Shown here piece after piece: positions 49,869 to 59,113 of a stretch of DNA of 64,000 nucleotides. The translations under genes were made by a program, and so were the position numbers. The DNA lies in contig NZ_CP107958.1 in NCBI RefSeq assembly GCF_036075115.1, positions 2,108,001 to 2,172,000 of the forward strand, given 5' to 3'. The DNA comes from Streptomyces sp. NBC_00377 (GTDB lineage: Bacteria > Actinomycetota > Actinomycetes > Streptomycetales > Streptomycetaceae). A model generated the notes under the pieces. The model was not told the origin of the DNA. It did no database searches and was given only the letters and a program-made list of their open reading frames with translations. Each line of letters opens with the position of its first letter. Within the stretch, counting starts at the first letter, position 1.

Positions 49869-51503
49869 ATGTCCGCACCAGCGCCGTCCCCGCTGGCCAT
49901 CGTCGACGCCGAGCCCCTGCCGCGCCAGGAGGAGGTCCTCACCGAGGCGGCGCTCGCCTTCGTGGCCGCACTGCACCGGCGGTTCACCCCGCGCCGCGAC
50001 GAACTCCTGGCCCGTCGCGCCGAACGCCGCGCCGAGATCGCCCGCACCTCCTCGCTCGACTTCCTCCCGGAGACCGCCGCGATCCGCGCCGACGCCTCCT
50101 GGCAGGTGGCCCCCGCCCCCGCGGCCCTGGACGACCGCCGGGTCGAGATCACCGGCCCGACCGACCGCAAGATGACGATCAACGCCCTCAACTCCGGCGC
50201 CCGGGTCTGGCTCGCGGACTTCGAGGACGCTTCGGCGCCGACCTGGGAGAACGTCGTCCTCGGGCAGGTCAACCTGGCCGACGCCTACACCCGGAACATC
50301 GACTTCACCGACCCGGCGTCCGGGAAGTCCTACGCCCTGAAGGACGACGCCGAACTCGCCACGGTCGTCATGCGCCCGCGCGGCTGGCACCTGAACGAGC
50401 GTCACCTCGTCGACGCGGACGGCGGCCAGGTCCCCGGCGCTCTCGTCGACTTCGGCCTCTACTTCTTCCACAACGCCCAGCGCCTCCTCGACCTCGGCAA
50501 GGGCCCGTACTTCTACCTCCCGAAGACGGAGTCGCACCTGGAGGCCCGCCTCTGGAACGAGGTGTTCGTCTTCGCTCAGGACCACGTCGGCATCCCGCAG
50601 GGCACCGTCCGCGCCACCGTGCTCATCGAGACGATCACGGCCGCCTACGAGATGGAGGAGATCCTCTACGAACTCCGCGACCACGCCGCCGGGTTGAACG
50701 CCGGCCGCTGGGACTACCTGTTCTCCATCGTGAAGAACTTCCGTGACGGCGGCCCCAGGTTCGTCCTCCCGGACCGCAACGCGGTCACCATGACCGCCCC
50801 GTTCATGCGGGCGTACACCGAACTCCTGGTCCGCACCTGCCACAAGCGCGGTGCGCACGCCATCGGCGGCATGGCGGCCTTCATCCCGTCCCGCCGCGAC
50901 GAGGAGGTCAACAAGGTCGCCTTCGAGAAGGTGAAGGCGGACAAGGACCGCGAGGCAAACGACGGTTTCGACGGGTCGTGGGTGGCCCACCCGGACCTGG
51001 TGCCGATCGCCATGGCCTCCTTCGACGCCGTGCTCGGCGACCGGCCGAACCAGAAGGACCGGCTCCGCGAGGACGTCGACGTCAAGGCGTCCGACCTGAT
51101 CGCCGTCGACTCCCTGGAGGCGAGGCCTACTTACCAGGGCCTGGTCAACGCTGTTCAGGTCGGCATCCGTTACATCGAGGCCTGGTTGCGCGGACTGGGC
51201 GCGGTCGCCATCTTCAACCTCATGGAGGACGCGGCCACGGCCGAGATCTCCCGGTCGCAGATCTGGCAGTGGATCAACGCGGGGGTGGAGTTCGAGCACG
51301 ACGGGACCACGGTGAGGGCCACGCGCGAGCTGGCCCGCGAGGTCGCCGCCCGGGAGCTGGCGGCGATCCGCGAGGAGATCGGCGAGGAGGCCTTCGCGGC
51401 CGGCCACTGGCAGCAGGCCCACGACCTGCTGCTGACGGTCTCCCTCGACGACGACTACGCGGACTTCCTCACCCTGCCCGCGTACGAGCAGCTCAAGGGC
51501 TGA
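49869..51503 (+). CDS. aceB: Malate synthase A
   Basis: 544 residues from ATG 49869 (GAAGGAAGTG upstream). Typical form A malate synthase: [58 protein letters not shown] and a C-terminal helical plug ending LPAYEQLKG. Condenses glyoxylate with acetyl-CoA to malate. Glyoxylate is the end product of allantoin breakdown, which explains its position and the shared operator. Confidence 0.96.
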   Translation: MSAPAPSPLAIVDAEPLPRQEEVLTEAALAFVAALHRRFTPRRDELLARRAERRAEIARTSSLDFLPETAAIRADASWQVAPAPAALDDRRVEITGPTDRKMTINALNSGARVWLADFEDASAPTWENVVLGQVNLADAYTRNIDFTDPASGKSYALKDDAELATVVMRPRGWHLNERHLVDADGGQVPGALVDFGLYFFHNAQRLLDLGKGPYFYLPKTESHLEARLWNEVFVFAQDHVGIPQGTVRATVLIETITAAYEMEEILYELRDHAAGLNAGRWDYLFSIVKNFRDGGPRFVLPDRNAVTMTAPFMRAYTELLVRTCHKRGAHAIGGMAAFIPSRRDEEVNKVAFEKVKADKDREANDGFDGSWVAHPDLVPIAMASFDAVLGDRPNQKDRLREDVDVKASDLIAVDSLEARPTYQGLVNAVQVGIRYIEAWLRGLGAVAIFNLMEDAATAEISRSQIWQWINAGVEFEHDGTTVRATRELAREVAARELAAIREEIGEEAFAAGHWQQAHDLLLTVSLDDDYADFLTLPAYEQLKG

Positions 51504-51525
51504 GCACCGGCCCGGAACGCAACGC

Positions 51526-51897
51526 TCACCTGTCCGAGTGGCCCAGGGACCTTCCCGGGGCCACCCGGTCGCGTACGAGCTTCTTCACGGCCGTCGGCTC
51601 GGGGAAACCCTGTTCACGGCGGTCCCAGACCACCTCGTCGTTCACCCGCACGACGAAGACCCCGCCCTTGCCGGGCTTCAGGGCCAGCTCCGTCAGCTCA
51701 CCCTCGAAGGTCGTGAGCAGCTCCTGCGCCAGCCAGGCGGCACGGGGCAGCCAACGGCACTGGGTGCAGTACTCGATCTCGACCCTCCGGTCCGGCCCAC
51801 CCGGCTCGTCCGGCTCGTTCGCACCGCCCACCTCGTCGGGGTGGCCGGAGTCGTCACTCAGGTCGTTCAGGTCACTCACGTCACCGAGTCCGCTCAT
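51526..51897 (-). CDS. SelT/SelW/SelH (Rdx) family protein
   Basis: 123 residues from ATG 51897, overlapping the stop of the kinase-like gene (ATGA). After an acidic N-terminal part of 45 residues, VEIEYCTQCRWLPRAAWLAQ contains the CxxC redox motif and FVVRVNDEVVWDRREQGFPE the rest of the thioredoxin-like Rdx fold. Redox partner unknown. The acidic extension is unusual for the family. Confidence 0.85.
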   Translation of the reverse strand: MSGLGDVSDLNDLSDDSGHPDEVGGANEPDEPGGPDRRVEIEYCTQCRWLPRAAWLAQELLTTFEGELTELALKPGKGGVFVVRVNDEVVWDRREQGFPEPTAVKKLVRDRVAPGRSLGHSDR

Positions 51898-52808
51898 CCG
51901 AGGTGTACCGACCAATCCTGTTCCGCGGCGGGCTTGCCGTGCAGGTCGGGGACCCGCTTGAGCCAGTCGGGCCGTCCTTGCCGAGTCCTGGCCGCGCGCC
52001 GGGCGTCGTCGGCGGCGAGCTCCTCCGGGGCGGGGAAGTCGGTGGGCAGCCAGGCCGCGGAGGCCCGCACGCGCGCGTGGAGGTACCTCACGTACGCCTC
52101 CCGGACCGCGTCCGGGGTCGCGAACCCGTCTTCGCCGGTCAGCCAGGCGTCCGGTACCTCCGCCACGATCCGGCGCAGCAGTTCCTCGGTCACCCTGGGC
52201 GCCAGCTCGGCGTCGGCCGCCCGGGTGTCCGGGGAGGAGAGGCCGAGCGCGTGATGGCGGAAGTCGTACGCCTTCTCGGGGTCGGCGCCGTCCCAGCGGT
52301 GGTGGAAGACGAGGGCGGCGCCGTGGTCGATGAGCCACAGCCGGGGCGGGACGGTGCCGGACGTCGGCCAGACCATCAGGTTGGAGCTGTGGACCGTACG
52401 GTCGACGTTCACGGTCAGGGCGTCCAGCCACACGATCCGCCCCGCCTCCAGCGGCTCCACCGGGAAGACCGAGGCGACCTCCGGGGTGAAGTCCCGCGCA
52501 CCCGGCAGGAAGTCCATCCCCAGGTTGAGCCCGGCGCTCGCGGCGTGCAGGTCCCGTACCTCCTGGTGCGGTTCGTGCTCTGCGATCGCCGGGTCGAAGT
52601 GCACCAGGACCAGCTCGGGGAACCGCAGCCCCAGAGCGCGCGCCAGCTCACCGACGATCACCTCGGCGACGAGCGCCTTGCGGCCCTGCGCGGAGCCCGT
52701 GAACTTCACGACGTAGGTGCCGAGGTCGTCGGCCTCGACGATGCCGGGGACGGATCCGCCGGACCGCAGAGGTTCGACATAGCGGGTTGCGGTGACCTCT
52801 CTCAGCAT
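51894..52808 (-). CDS. HipA-like kinase-fold protein
   Basis: 304 residues from ATG 52808; the ribosome site is weak and in-frame codons extend further upstream, so the start is not certain. YVVKFTGSAQGRKALVAEVI and GLNLGMDFLPGA resemble the N-lobe, and IVWLDALTVNVDRTVHSSNL and LWLIDHGAALVFHHRW the catalytic region of HipA-type kinases. There is no HipB antitoxin neighbour, so it is likely a stand-alone family member rather than a toxin. Co-translated with the SelT/W-like gene. Confidence 0.8.
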   Translation of the reverse strand: MLREVTATRYVEPLRSGGSVPGIVEADDLGTYVVKFTGSAQGRKALVAEVIVGELARALGLRFPELVLVHFDPAIAEHEPHQEVRDLHAASAGLNLGMDFLPGARDFTPEVASVFPVEPLEAGRIVWLDALTVNVDRTVHSSNLMVWPTSGTVPPRLWLIDHGAALVFHHRWDGADPEKAYDFRHHALGLSSPDTRAADAELAPRVTEELLRRIVAEVPDAWLTGEDGFATPDAVREAYVRYLHARVRASAAWLPTDFPAPEELAADDARRAARTRQGRPDWLKRVPDLHGKPAAEQDWSVHLG

Positions 52809-52957
52809 GTCCAAGGCCCCACTGTCGCTTCCAGCCTCCGATACGAAGTGACCATGGTAGCCGGGCGTCACAGCCGACGAGGGGTGACCGAGCCACGGGC
52901 CGGGCACGTCCGGGCGGTGCCGGGCACGGTGAACGCAGGCACGGCCGCACCCGTACC

Positions 52958-52993
52958 CGTAGCCGTAGCCGTAGCCGTAGCCGTAGCCGTAGC
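52958..52993. repeat. Hexanucleotide microsatellite (CGTAGC)6
   Basis: Six exact CGTAGC units in the region between the divergent kinase-like and DUF6153 genes. A seventh imperfect unit (CGTACC) precedes it. Unit number could vary between strains. Confidence 0.85.
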
Positions 52994-53048
52994 CACAACG
53001 GACACCGCCGAGAAACCCGCCGCACAGACTCCGCCTAGGATGATCCCG

Positions 53049-53450
53049 ATGAAGATCCCCGAGCAGCGCCTTGCGCCACCGCCCCTGCCGCGGTGGCGCA
53101 AGGCGCTGCTCGTTCTCGGGCTGCTCGCCGGTCTGCTGGCGATGCACGCCCTGGCGCCGGGCGGCGCGGTTCACGAGCACGCCGGTCCCGCGCACGTGTC
53201 GACCGGCGCGGTCAGCGCTCACGACGGCTGTTCCGGAGCCGGCGGGGACTGCGGCGGCGGACACCTCCACCACGCCGACGCGACCTGTGTGGCGGCCGCG
53301 CTGAGCGGCGCACCGGCCCAGCCCGCGCTGCTCCCCGACCCGGTGGCCGCCCCCGCTCGCGCGGACACGGTCCGCTCGTACGCGGCCGGGGCCCCGGACA
53401 GTGCACGCGCCCCGCCCTCACTGGCGGAACTCCAGCTCCTGCGGATCTAG
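53049..53450 (+). CDS. DUF6153 family protein
   Basis: 133 residues from ATG 53049; TAGGAT at 53036-53041 is 7 bp upstream, giving a leaderless mRNA. Residues 18-38 are a membrane helix (ALLVLGLLAGLLAMHALAPG) followed by a His/Cys-rich region (HEHAGPAHVS; CGGGHLHHADATC) that could bind copper or another metal. It precedes a DUF305 gene by 92 bp. A 21-bp perfect inverted repeat lies at 53061-53111 within its first codons. Confidence 0.75.
   Translation: MKIPEQRLAPPPLPRWRKALLVLGLLAGLLAMHALAPGGAVHEHAGPAHVSTGAVSAHDGCSGAGGDCGGGHLHHADATCVAAALSGAPAQPALLPDPVAAPARADTVRSYAAGAPDSARAPPSLAELQLLRI
53061..53111. repeat. 21-bp perfect inverted repeat at the start of a coding region
   Basis: Arms at 53061-53081 and 53091-53111 with a 9-base loop; left arm begins GAGCAGCGCC and the right arm ends GGCGCTGCTC. 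All 21 pairs match. In the mRNA this forms a very stable hairpin 12 bases after the start codon. Confidence 0.9.
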
Positions 53451-53542
53451 ACACTCCACCGCACCACGTCCATGGCTCAGCGACGTGGTGCGCCCGGGCA
53501 CGTCCAGATCCCGTTCGCAGAACACACAGCAGGAGTTCCAGC

Positions 53543-54202
53543 ATGCGCAACACCCGTACCCTGACCCGCCGCGCCGCCCTCGGGGCCGTGTCCGTCACCG
53601 CCGCGCTCGCCCTCGCCGCCTGCGGCGGCAGCGGCGACAGCGGCAGCAGCGGTGACGCCGGGAGCAACAGCTCCGCGTCGGCGTCCGCGGGCACCGGCAG
53701 CACGGCCGGCGCGCACAACGCGCAGGACGTGACCTTCGCGCAGGGCATGATCCCGCACCACCGTCAGGCCCTGGAGATGGCGGCGCTCGCCGCCGACCGG
53801 GCCTCTTCCGCCCAGGTCAAGGACCTCGCCTCGCGGGTCGAGAAGGCGCAGGACCCGGAGATCAGGACGATGAGCGGCTGGCTCACCGCCTGGGGCGAGG
53901 ACGTCCCGGCCGCCTCCGGCGGCGCCGCGGAGTCCATGCCCGGCATGGACCACTCGGCCGGGTCCGGTATGCCGGGCATGATGGACGGCTCGGACATGGA
54001 CATGCTCAAGAAGGCGTCCGGAGCGGACTTCGACACCATGTTCCTGACCATGATGATCGAGCACCACAAGGGGGCCGTGGACATGGCCACGACCGAGAAG
54101 AACAAGGGCACGTACCAGCCCGCCACCGCCATGTCCGACGCCATCGTCACCGCGCAGACCGGCGAGATCACCGAGATGAACAAGCTCCTCGGCAAGGGCT
54201 GA
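53543..54202 (+). CDS. DUF305 lipoprotein
   Basis: 219 residues from ATG 53543 with AGGAG upstream. A lipobox LAAC (Cys27) follows a twin-Arg-containing signal, so it is a lipoprotein. Two DUF305 repeats carry QGMIPHHRQALEMAALA and TMMIEHHKGAVDMA, with a Met/His-rich SMPGMDHSAGSGMPGMMDG stretch between them. DUF305 proteins are four-helix, ferritin-like, with probable copper binding. Likely works with DUF6153 in metal handling at the surface. Confidence 0.9.
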   Translation: MRNTRTLTRRAALGAVSVTAALALAACGGSGDSGSSGDAGSNSSASASAGTGSTAGAHNAQDVTFAQGMIPHHRQALEMAALAADRASSAQVKDLASRVEKAQDPEIRTMSGWLTAWGEDVPAASGGAAESMPGMDHSAGSGMPGMMDGSDMDMLKKASGADFDTMFLTMMIEHHKGAVDMATTEKNKGTYQPATAMSDAIVTAQTGEITEMNKLLGKG

Positions 54203-54208
54203 CCGTCC

Positions 54209-54250
54209 GGGCGGAGGGGGGCCGCTGTCCGCACCGGCCCCCCTCCGCCC
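54209..54250 (+). terminator. Terminator of the DUF6153/DUF305 operon
   Basis: 16-base perfect arms (54209-54224 and 54235-54250) with a 10-base loop, 7 bp after the DUF305 stop codon. G+C-rich, without a T run, as usual in Streptomyces. Confidence 0.75.
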
Positions 54251-54408
54251 GCACCGCCGAACCGGCGTCCCCGTGCCCGCGTCCGCGCCTGGGTCGCCTG
54301 CGTCGGAGGGAACCGGGTTCCGCCCGGCCCGCCCCGGCCCGGGCCACTCCCCGGCCCCGCCGCCTGCCTCCTCCTCGGCCGGCGCCCGCGAAAGCCGCAG
54401 CCCCTGCT

Positions 54409-55170
54409 TCATTCACCGGTGCGCAGGTCCCCGGCCCGCCGCAGCCAGGCCCGTGCCTGCTCCGGTCCGCCCACGACCCGGACGCCCGCGGGCGCCGGCG
54501 GTCTGCGCACCACGACCACGGGCAGCCCCGCCTCGCGGGCGGCGGTCAGTTTCGGGGCAGTGGCCGCTCCCCCGCTGTCCTTGGTCACGACGACGTCGAT
54601 CCGGTGACGGCGCAGCACCTCGCGCTCCCCGTCGAGCGTGAAGGGGCCTCGGTCGAGCAGCACCTCCCTACGGGACGGGGCGGGCGCGCCGAGCGCGTCG
54701 ACGGAACGTACGAGGAACCACAGGTCGTCCAGGTCGGCGAAGGCGGCGAGCCCCATGCGCCCGGTGGTGAGGAAGACCCGGCGGCCGAGCGAGGGCAGCA
54801 GCCCGGCGGCCTCCTCCAGGGAACCGGCCTCGTGCCAGACGTCGCCCGCGACCGGGGTCCAGCCGGGGCGGCGCAGCGCGAGCAGCGGGATCCTCGCGGT
54901 GGCGGCGGCCGTCACCGCGTGGACACTCATGACGCCGGCGAAGGGGTGGGTGGCGTCGACGACCGCGCCGACCCGGTGCTCTGTCAGCCACGCGGCCAGC
55001 CCGTCGACCCCTCCGAAGCCGCCCACGCGCACCTCCCCGGGCGGCAGCCGGGGTGCGGTCACCCGTCCGGCCAGGGAGGTCGTCACGCGCAGGCCGGGCA
55101 ACGCGTCCACCGCCAGGAGTTCGGCGAGGCGACGGGCCTCGGTGGTGCCGCCCAGGATCAGTACGTGCAC
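54409..55170 (-). CDS. cobK: Cobalt-precorrin-6A reductase CobK/CbiJ
   Basis: 253 residues from GTG 55170. HVLILGGTTEARRLAELL is the NADPH-binding start and VVDATHPFAGVMSVHA and FLTTGRMGLAAFA are CobK hallmarks. It reduces precorrin-6A in cobalamin synthesis. No other corrin gene lies close by, so it is an isolated pathway gene. Confidence 0.9.
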   Translation of the reverse strand: MHVLILGGTTEARRLAELLAVDALPGLRVTTSLAGRVTAPRLPPGEVRVGGFGGVDGLAAWLTEHRVGAVVDATHPFAGVMSVHAVTAAATARIPLLALRRPGWTPVAGDVWHEAGSLEEAAGLLPSLGRRVFLTTGRMGLAAFADLDDLWFLVRSVDALGAPAPSRREVLLDRGPFTLDGEREVLRRHRIDVVVTKDSGGAATAPKLTAAREAGLPVVVVRRPPAPAGVRVVGGPEQARAWLRRAGDLRTGE

Positions 55171-55654
55171 GAAGTCCGGCCCCCTTCCGCGCGACGAGTC
55201 ATGAGCCGCCCGTGAGCCCCGCGGCCGGGGGCGGGCTCGCCGCCCCACTCAAGCACACCGCGGTGCGGCCCCGGCCGGTCCGTCGGCGTCTGCGTCGCCG
55301 CTACGGCCGTGTACTCCCGGCGCGGACCTGCGGACGGCCCGATCGAGGACACGCTCGCCGCCGGTCGCCACCGCCCGTCCCGCGGTCTCCGCCTCCGCGA
55401 CGACATGGGTGATCCTGCCGTCCGCGATGCGCACCCGGGCCGGCGGTCCGCCGGCGGCGAGGCGCACCCGGTCGAGCGTCGGCGCGGTCGCGGGGAGCGG
55501 CTCCCCACCCGGGATGCCGGGCCCGCCGCTTGCGTCGTACGCCATCGAAGCCTCTGCCCGCGACCGGGCGCCGATGGGCGAACCCGCGCCCCACCAGGTG
55601 AAGTGAGGGTGACCTCACTTGCCTGTGGAACGCGCTGTCACCCCCGGGGCCGCC
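55171..55654. other. Region between cobK and the siderophore gene, 484 bp
   Basis: On the minus strand, 55249-55545 has a frame with DRVRLAAGGPPARVRIADGR and ITHVV, like the first beta-strands of an amidohydrolase, but no metal-binding HxH follows; this may be a gene remnant. An 8-base perfect palindrome (AAGTGAGG-GTGA-CCTCACTT) sits at 55601-55620, just after the IucA/IucC stop, and may be a small terminator or operator. Confidence 0.35.
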
Positions 55655-57382
55655 TCACCGCAGGAGAGGGTTCGCCAGCGGCAGGTAGCGGGCGTCGGCG
55701 CCGTCCGCGCCCGTCCAGCGCAGCAGCAGATTGGTCTTCCCGGGCAGGGTCGGCGCGGCGAGGAGGGCGGCGGCCTCGGGGAGATCGTGGCGGGACAGTT
55801 CGCGGCGCACGGCGGGCCAGGGGTCGAATCCGGCGTGCCCCTCGGCGAGCGCCGCGGCGACCTCCCACAGGTGGTTCACGACCAGGCAGTACACCAGCCG
55901 CTCCCAGCCGGCCGCCCGCTCCACGTCCGGCAGCAGTTTCACGCCCTCGGCGTCCCTGAAAAGCGCCTGTACGGGGGTGCCTGCGGCGTCCACGGCGACC
56001 AGCGTGTTCTGAAGATGCGCCTCGAGGACGACGCCGTGGTCGGCGAAGGCGTTCAGCACCGGGGGGACGACGACCGCCAGATACGCCCGCCACCAGGCCG
56101 CCGGGTCCGGCGCGGTGGCCAGCGGACTGCCCTCGAATCCCTCGACGAGGCCCGCGGCGAGCAGCGGGGTCGCACCGGGCAGGAGACGGTCCTCCAGCCC
56201 GTCGCGGACCAGGACGGCGAGTTCCTCGAAGGCGAAGTCGGCGGTGCGGTAGCCGCGGTCGCTGAGCCAGACCGCCGGCGGACGGGCCGTGGAACCGGCG
56301 TCCGCCTCGAAGGCCCGGACCACCGCCTCGTCGGTGCGGCCCAGCTTCAGCAGATCGTGGCGCCACAGCCGGCGGATGTCGTTGGTGATCCGGACGTCGA
56401 GACTGAACTTCAGGCACAGGTCCCGCTCGGGTGCGTAGAGCGTCCGGACGGCGGCCGTGGGCCAGGCCTCGAAGGCGGTCGTGCCGAGCCGTACCAGACG
56501 GCCGTCGGCGAATGCGGGCGCCAGCGCGGGGCCGGCCAGGCCGAGCTGCCAGGGATGGGCGGGCAGCAGCCGGTAGCCGGGCGGGGCCGTGCCGAGGGCG
56601 TCCAGCGCGCGGGTGTCGCCCTCCTCGACGACCGCGTCCTCGCGCAGGCCCAGCAGGACCAGCGGAAAACGGGCGTACGCCTCGGGGGCGTACGGCAGCC
56701 AGCCGGCCGGCGGACCGCCGCCCCGCGCCTTGGGAGCGGGGTGGTGGGGGTGGCCGGTGACGAGGGACTGCTCGGAGCGCAGATAGGCGCCGGCCGGCGG
56801 GGTGGCACGCGCGCGTGCGGTGAGCATCGCGGCCACCGCGTCCCTGCTGTCGGTCATCTCGGCGGGCAGTTCGTCGTTGGACAGCCCGGTGTGCGCACGC
56901 AGCACCTCGGCGACCAGTGCGACGAGCCCGCCGTGATCCAGCGGATGCCATCCGCCCGCCGCGTACACCTCGGGCCCGGCGGGCCGCCGGCCACCGCGCA
57001 CCCGCAGCAGAAGCCCACCGCCGGGCGGCGGGTCCTCCCCGACCGCCCGCCCGCCGCCGGCCGCCACCGCACCGCCGAGCGACCCGTCGCCATCGGCCGG
57101 CCCTCCGTCCCCGGGCAGCCGATCACCGCCGGGCGCCCTGCCGGCACCGAGCAGCCGGTCACCGGCAGGGTGCTTCGCCTCACCGCCGGGAGGCCATTCA
57201 CCCGCCGGCAGCCGGTACACGTGCCGGTCGTCGTCCCCCGGGGGGCCGGGCAGTGGTGCGGCGACCTCCCGCAGCAGACAGTTGAGCAGCGGCGCGGCCG
57301 CGTAGGCGTCGGCGCGCGCGGCGACGCCCACGGCGGACGCCGTGGCCTCGGCGGGCGGGGTGATGAGGTCCACGCGTTCCAC
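55655..57382 (-). CDS. IucA/IucC siderophore synthetase, first copy
   Basis: 575 residues. GHPHHPAPKARGG, LLPAHPWQLGLAG, LKFSLDVRITNDIRRL, VVLEAHLQNTLVAVD and LFRDAEG are the ATP and carboxylate-binding motifs of NRPS-independent siderophore synthetases. Residues about 60-130 are an unusual Gly/Pro/Asp-rich insertion (EWPPGGEAKHPAGDRLLGAG...) not seen in the core family. It joins a citrate or similar acid to an amine or alcohol, using ATP. Divergent from a second synthetase. No lysine/ornithine monooxygenase or acetyltransferase gene is nearby. Confidence 0.9.
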   Translation of the reverse strand: MERVDLITPPAEATASAVGVAARADAYAAAPLLNCLLREVAAPLPGPPGDDDRHVYRLPAGEWPPGGEAKHPAGDRLLGAGRAPGGDRLPGDGGPADGDGSLGGAVAAGGGRAVGEDPPPGGGLLLRVRGGRRPAGPEVYAAGGWHPLDHGGLVALVAEVLRAHTGLSNDELPAEMTDSRDAVAAMLTARARATPPAGAYLRSEQSLVTGHPHHPAPKARGGGPPAGWLPYAPEAYARFPLVLLGLREDAVVEEGDTRALDALGTAPPGYRLLPAHPWQLGLAGPALAPAFADGRLVRLGTTAFEAWPTAAVRTLYAPERDLCLKFSLDVRITNDIRRLWRHDLLKLGRTDEAVVRAFEADAGSTARPPAVWLSDRGYRTADFAFEELAVLVRDGLEDRLLPGATPLLAAGLVEGFEGSPLATAPDPAAWWRAYLAVVVPPVLNAFADHGVVLEAHLQNTLVAVDAAGTPVQALFRDAEGVKLLPDVERAAGWERLVYCLVVNHLWEVAAALAEGHAGFDPWPAVRRELSRHDLPEAAALLAAPTLPGKTNLLLRWTGADGADARYLPLANPLLR

Positions 57383-57431
57383 TGGTTCCCTGGTTCCCTA
57401 CGGTTCTTCCGGGCGGAGACGATCATTATCG

Positions 57432-57458
57432 CGTCGTCACGGCCCCTCCGTGACGACG
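57432..57458. promoter_or_regulatory. Inverted repeat between the two siderophore genes
   Basis: CGTCGTCACGG at 57432-57442 and CCGTGACGACG at 57448-57458, 5-base loop, between divergent promoters. The nearby GATCATTATC resembles half of a Fur-type iron box, but no full iron box is visible. Confidence 0.4.
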
Positions 57459-57483
57459 TACCCGCACCCCCAGGAGCCCACCC

Positions 57484-59010
57484 GTGCACCCTCCCCCCAC
57501 CGCCGAAGCCGAGCTGGCCGCGGAACTGGCCGTCGTGCGCCCCGCTCTCGGCCCACGGTTCGCGGCCGCGCTGCCCGGGGCGCGGGCGGCCGTGCTGACC
57601 CGGCTGTGGCGGGCGCTCGTCCATGAGCCGCTGCCCTGGATCGAGCGCCGGGCCGAATCCGGCGGGGAGAGCCTGCTGCGGCTGCGCGACGGCCGCCGTC
57701 TGCACGGCCCGCGCGCGGACCCGTACGCGACCGCCGCCTATGTGACGGACGTCCGGCTGGACGGGATGCCGTACGACGATCCCGCGCGGCTGATGACGGA
57801 GCTGGCCGTGCCGCACGGCGCGGGCTTCGCCGCCGAACTCGGCCACAGCGTGGCCTCGTTGGCGCTGTCCCGGGCCGGGCAGGAGCCCGGCGCCCCCTCC
57901 CTGCGGGACCGTGACGCGTGGCCGGTGCACGACTGGGAGTGGGAGCAGCGGGTGGTCGACGGGCATCCGTACCATCCCAGCTGCCGTTCACGGCCGGGCT
58001 TCTCGGTGGCCGAACAGCTGGCGTACGGACCCGAACACCGGCCGTCGGTGCGGCTGGGCCTGCTGCCGGTGCCGGCCGGGGAGTGCCTGGTCTCGGGCGA
58101 GTGGCCGCGGGAGCTGCGGGACGGGTCCCGGCTGATGATCCCGGTCCACCCGTGGCAGGCGGCGCACGTCCTCAAGCGGACCTGCGGGCAGGAGGCCGAC
58201 GCGCGTCCGCTGATGTCGTTGCGCACCCTCGCCCTCTCCGACGGTCCGCACGTCAAGACCGCGCTGAGCACCCGGCTGACGTCCTCGATCCGGGACATCT
58301 CCATCGGCTCCATCGCCTCGTCGGCGGCCCTCTCGGCCTTCGCGCAGACCCTGTCTCCGCGTACCGGCGGCCTGCTGCACACGACCCGCACACTGGGCGC
58401 GGCCACCGCGAACTCCCCCGATCTCGCGGCCGTGTTCCGCGAGTCGCCGCGCGTGTTCGGGGCGCCGGGCGAGCGCGTCGTCCCGGTGGCCGCTCTCGCC
58501 GGCACCGAACTTCCCATCTCACCAGCGTGGTTGGCGGATTTCGCACGGCTGGCGCTCACCGTCGGGCTGCGGCTGCTGGAGCTGGGCGTGGCTCTCGAGG
58601 CACACGGTCAGAACCTGCTGGTCGTGCTGTCCGCTTCGGGCGCCCCGCTGCGGCTGGTCTACCGCGATCTGGCCGACATCCGGGTCAGCCCGGCCCGGCT
58701 GGCCCGGCACGGCATCGAGCTGCCGGACGAACTGCCCGCGCGGATCCGTACGAACGACGTGACGGCGCTGCGACGCAAGCTGTTCGGTTCCCTGGTGGCG
58801 GGCGCGCTGGCCGGGACGGCGGGGAGCCGCGAGACCCTGCGTGCCGCCCTGGAGACGGCTGTTCGCGATCTCCCGCGCTCGCCGGACCTCGTGGCGTTGT
58901 GCGAGGAACCGCTTCCGACGAAGGCGCTGACGCTGATGCGGATGTCGGCGGGTGCACCCAGCGACCAGTGGGCCTCTCTTCCCAACCCGCTTACACAACA
59001 GCCGGTCTGA
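57484..59010 (+). CDS. IucA/IucC siderophore synthetase, second copy
   Basis: 508 residues from GTG 57484, with CAGGAG upstream. It has DGHPYHPSCRSRPGF, MIPVHPWQAAHVL, KTALSTRLTSSIRDISIGSI, ALEAHGQNLLVVLS and LVYRDLADIRVS. It is shorter and diverged from the first copy, so the two probably catalyse successive condensations of one siderophore. Iron-regulated expression is expected but not visible as a clear box. Confidence 0.9.
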   Translation: MHPPPTAEAELAAELAVVRPALGPRFAAALPGARAAVLTRLWRALVHEPLPWIERRAESGGESLLRLRDGRRLHGPRADPYATAAYVTDVRLDGMPYDDPARLMTELAVPHGAGFAAELGHSVASLALSRAGQEPGAPSLRDRDAWPVHDWEWEQRVVDGHPYHPSCRSRPGFSVAEQLAYGPEHRPSVRLGLLPVPAGECLVSGEWPRELRDGSRLMIPVHPWQAAHVLKRTCGQEADARPLMSLRTLALSDGPHVKTALSTRLTSSIRDISIGSIASSAALSAFAQTLSPRTGGLLHTTRTLGAATANSPDLAAVFRESPRVFGAPGERVVPVAALAGTELPISPAWLADFARLALTVGLRLLELGVALEAHGQNLLVVLSASGAPLRLVYRDLADIRVSPARLARHGIELPDELPARIRTNDVTALRRKLFGSLVAGALAGTAGSRETLRAALETAVRDLPRSPDLVALCEEPLPTKALTLMRMSAGAPSDQWASLPNPLTQQPV

Positions 59011-59101
59011 CGTTCATTCAGCCCGCGTCGCGGCCGCGCGGCCGGCGACCGGATCGGCCGTCGGTCCCGCCGCCGTTTTGTGGCCGGACGCTTCTGATCA
59101 A

Positions 59102-59107
59102 TAGGAT
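59102..59107 (+). promoter_or_regulatory. -10 box of the von Willebrand operon
   Basis: TAGGAT ending exactly 6 bp before ATG 59114, the leaderless arrangement. Confidence 0.55.
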
Positions 59108-59113
59108 CCGCCG

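Noticed and set aside
51894..52808. HipA toxin of a toxin-antitoxin pair
   Set aside because: No HipB-like gene is adjacent, and the partner is a SelT/W-like protein, so a toxin-antitoxin system is not supported.
52958..52993. CRISPR-like repeat
   Set aside because: The units are contiguous hexamers without spacers.
55601..55620. Iron box for the siderophore genes
   Set aside because: The palindrome AAGTGAGG/CCTCACTT lies after, not before, the IucA/IucC gene and does not resemble the TTAGGTTAGGCTAACCTAA-type DmdR box.
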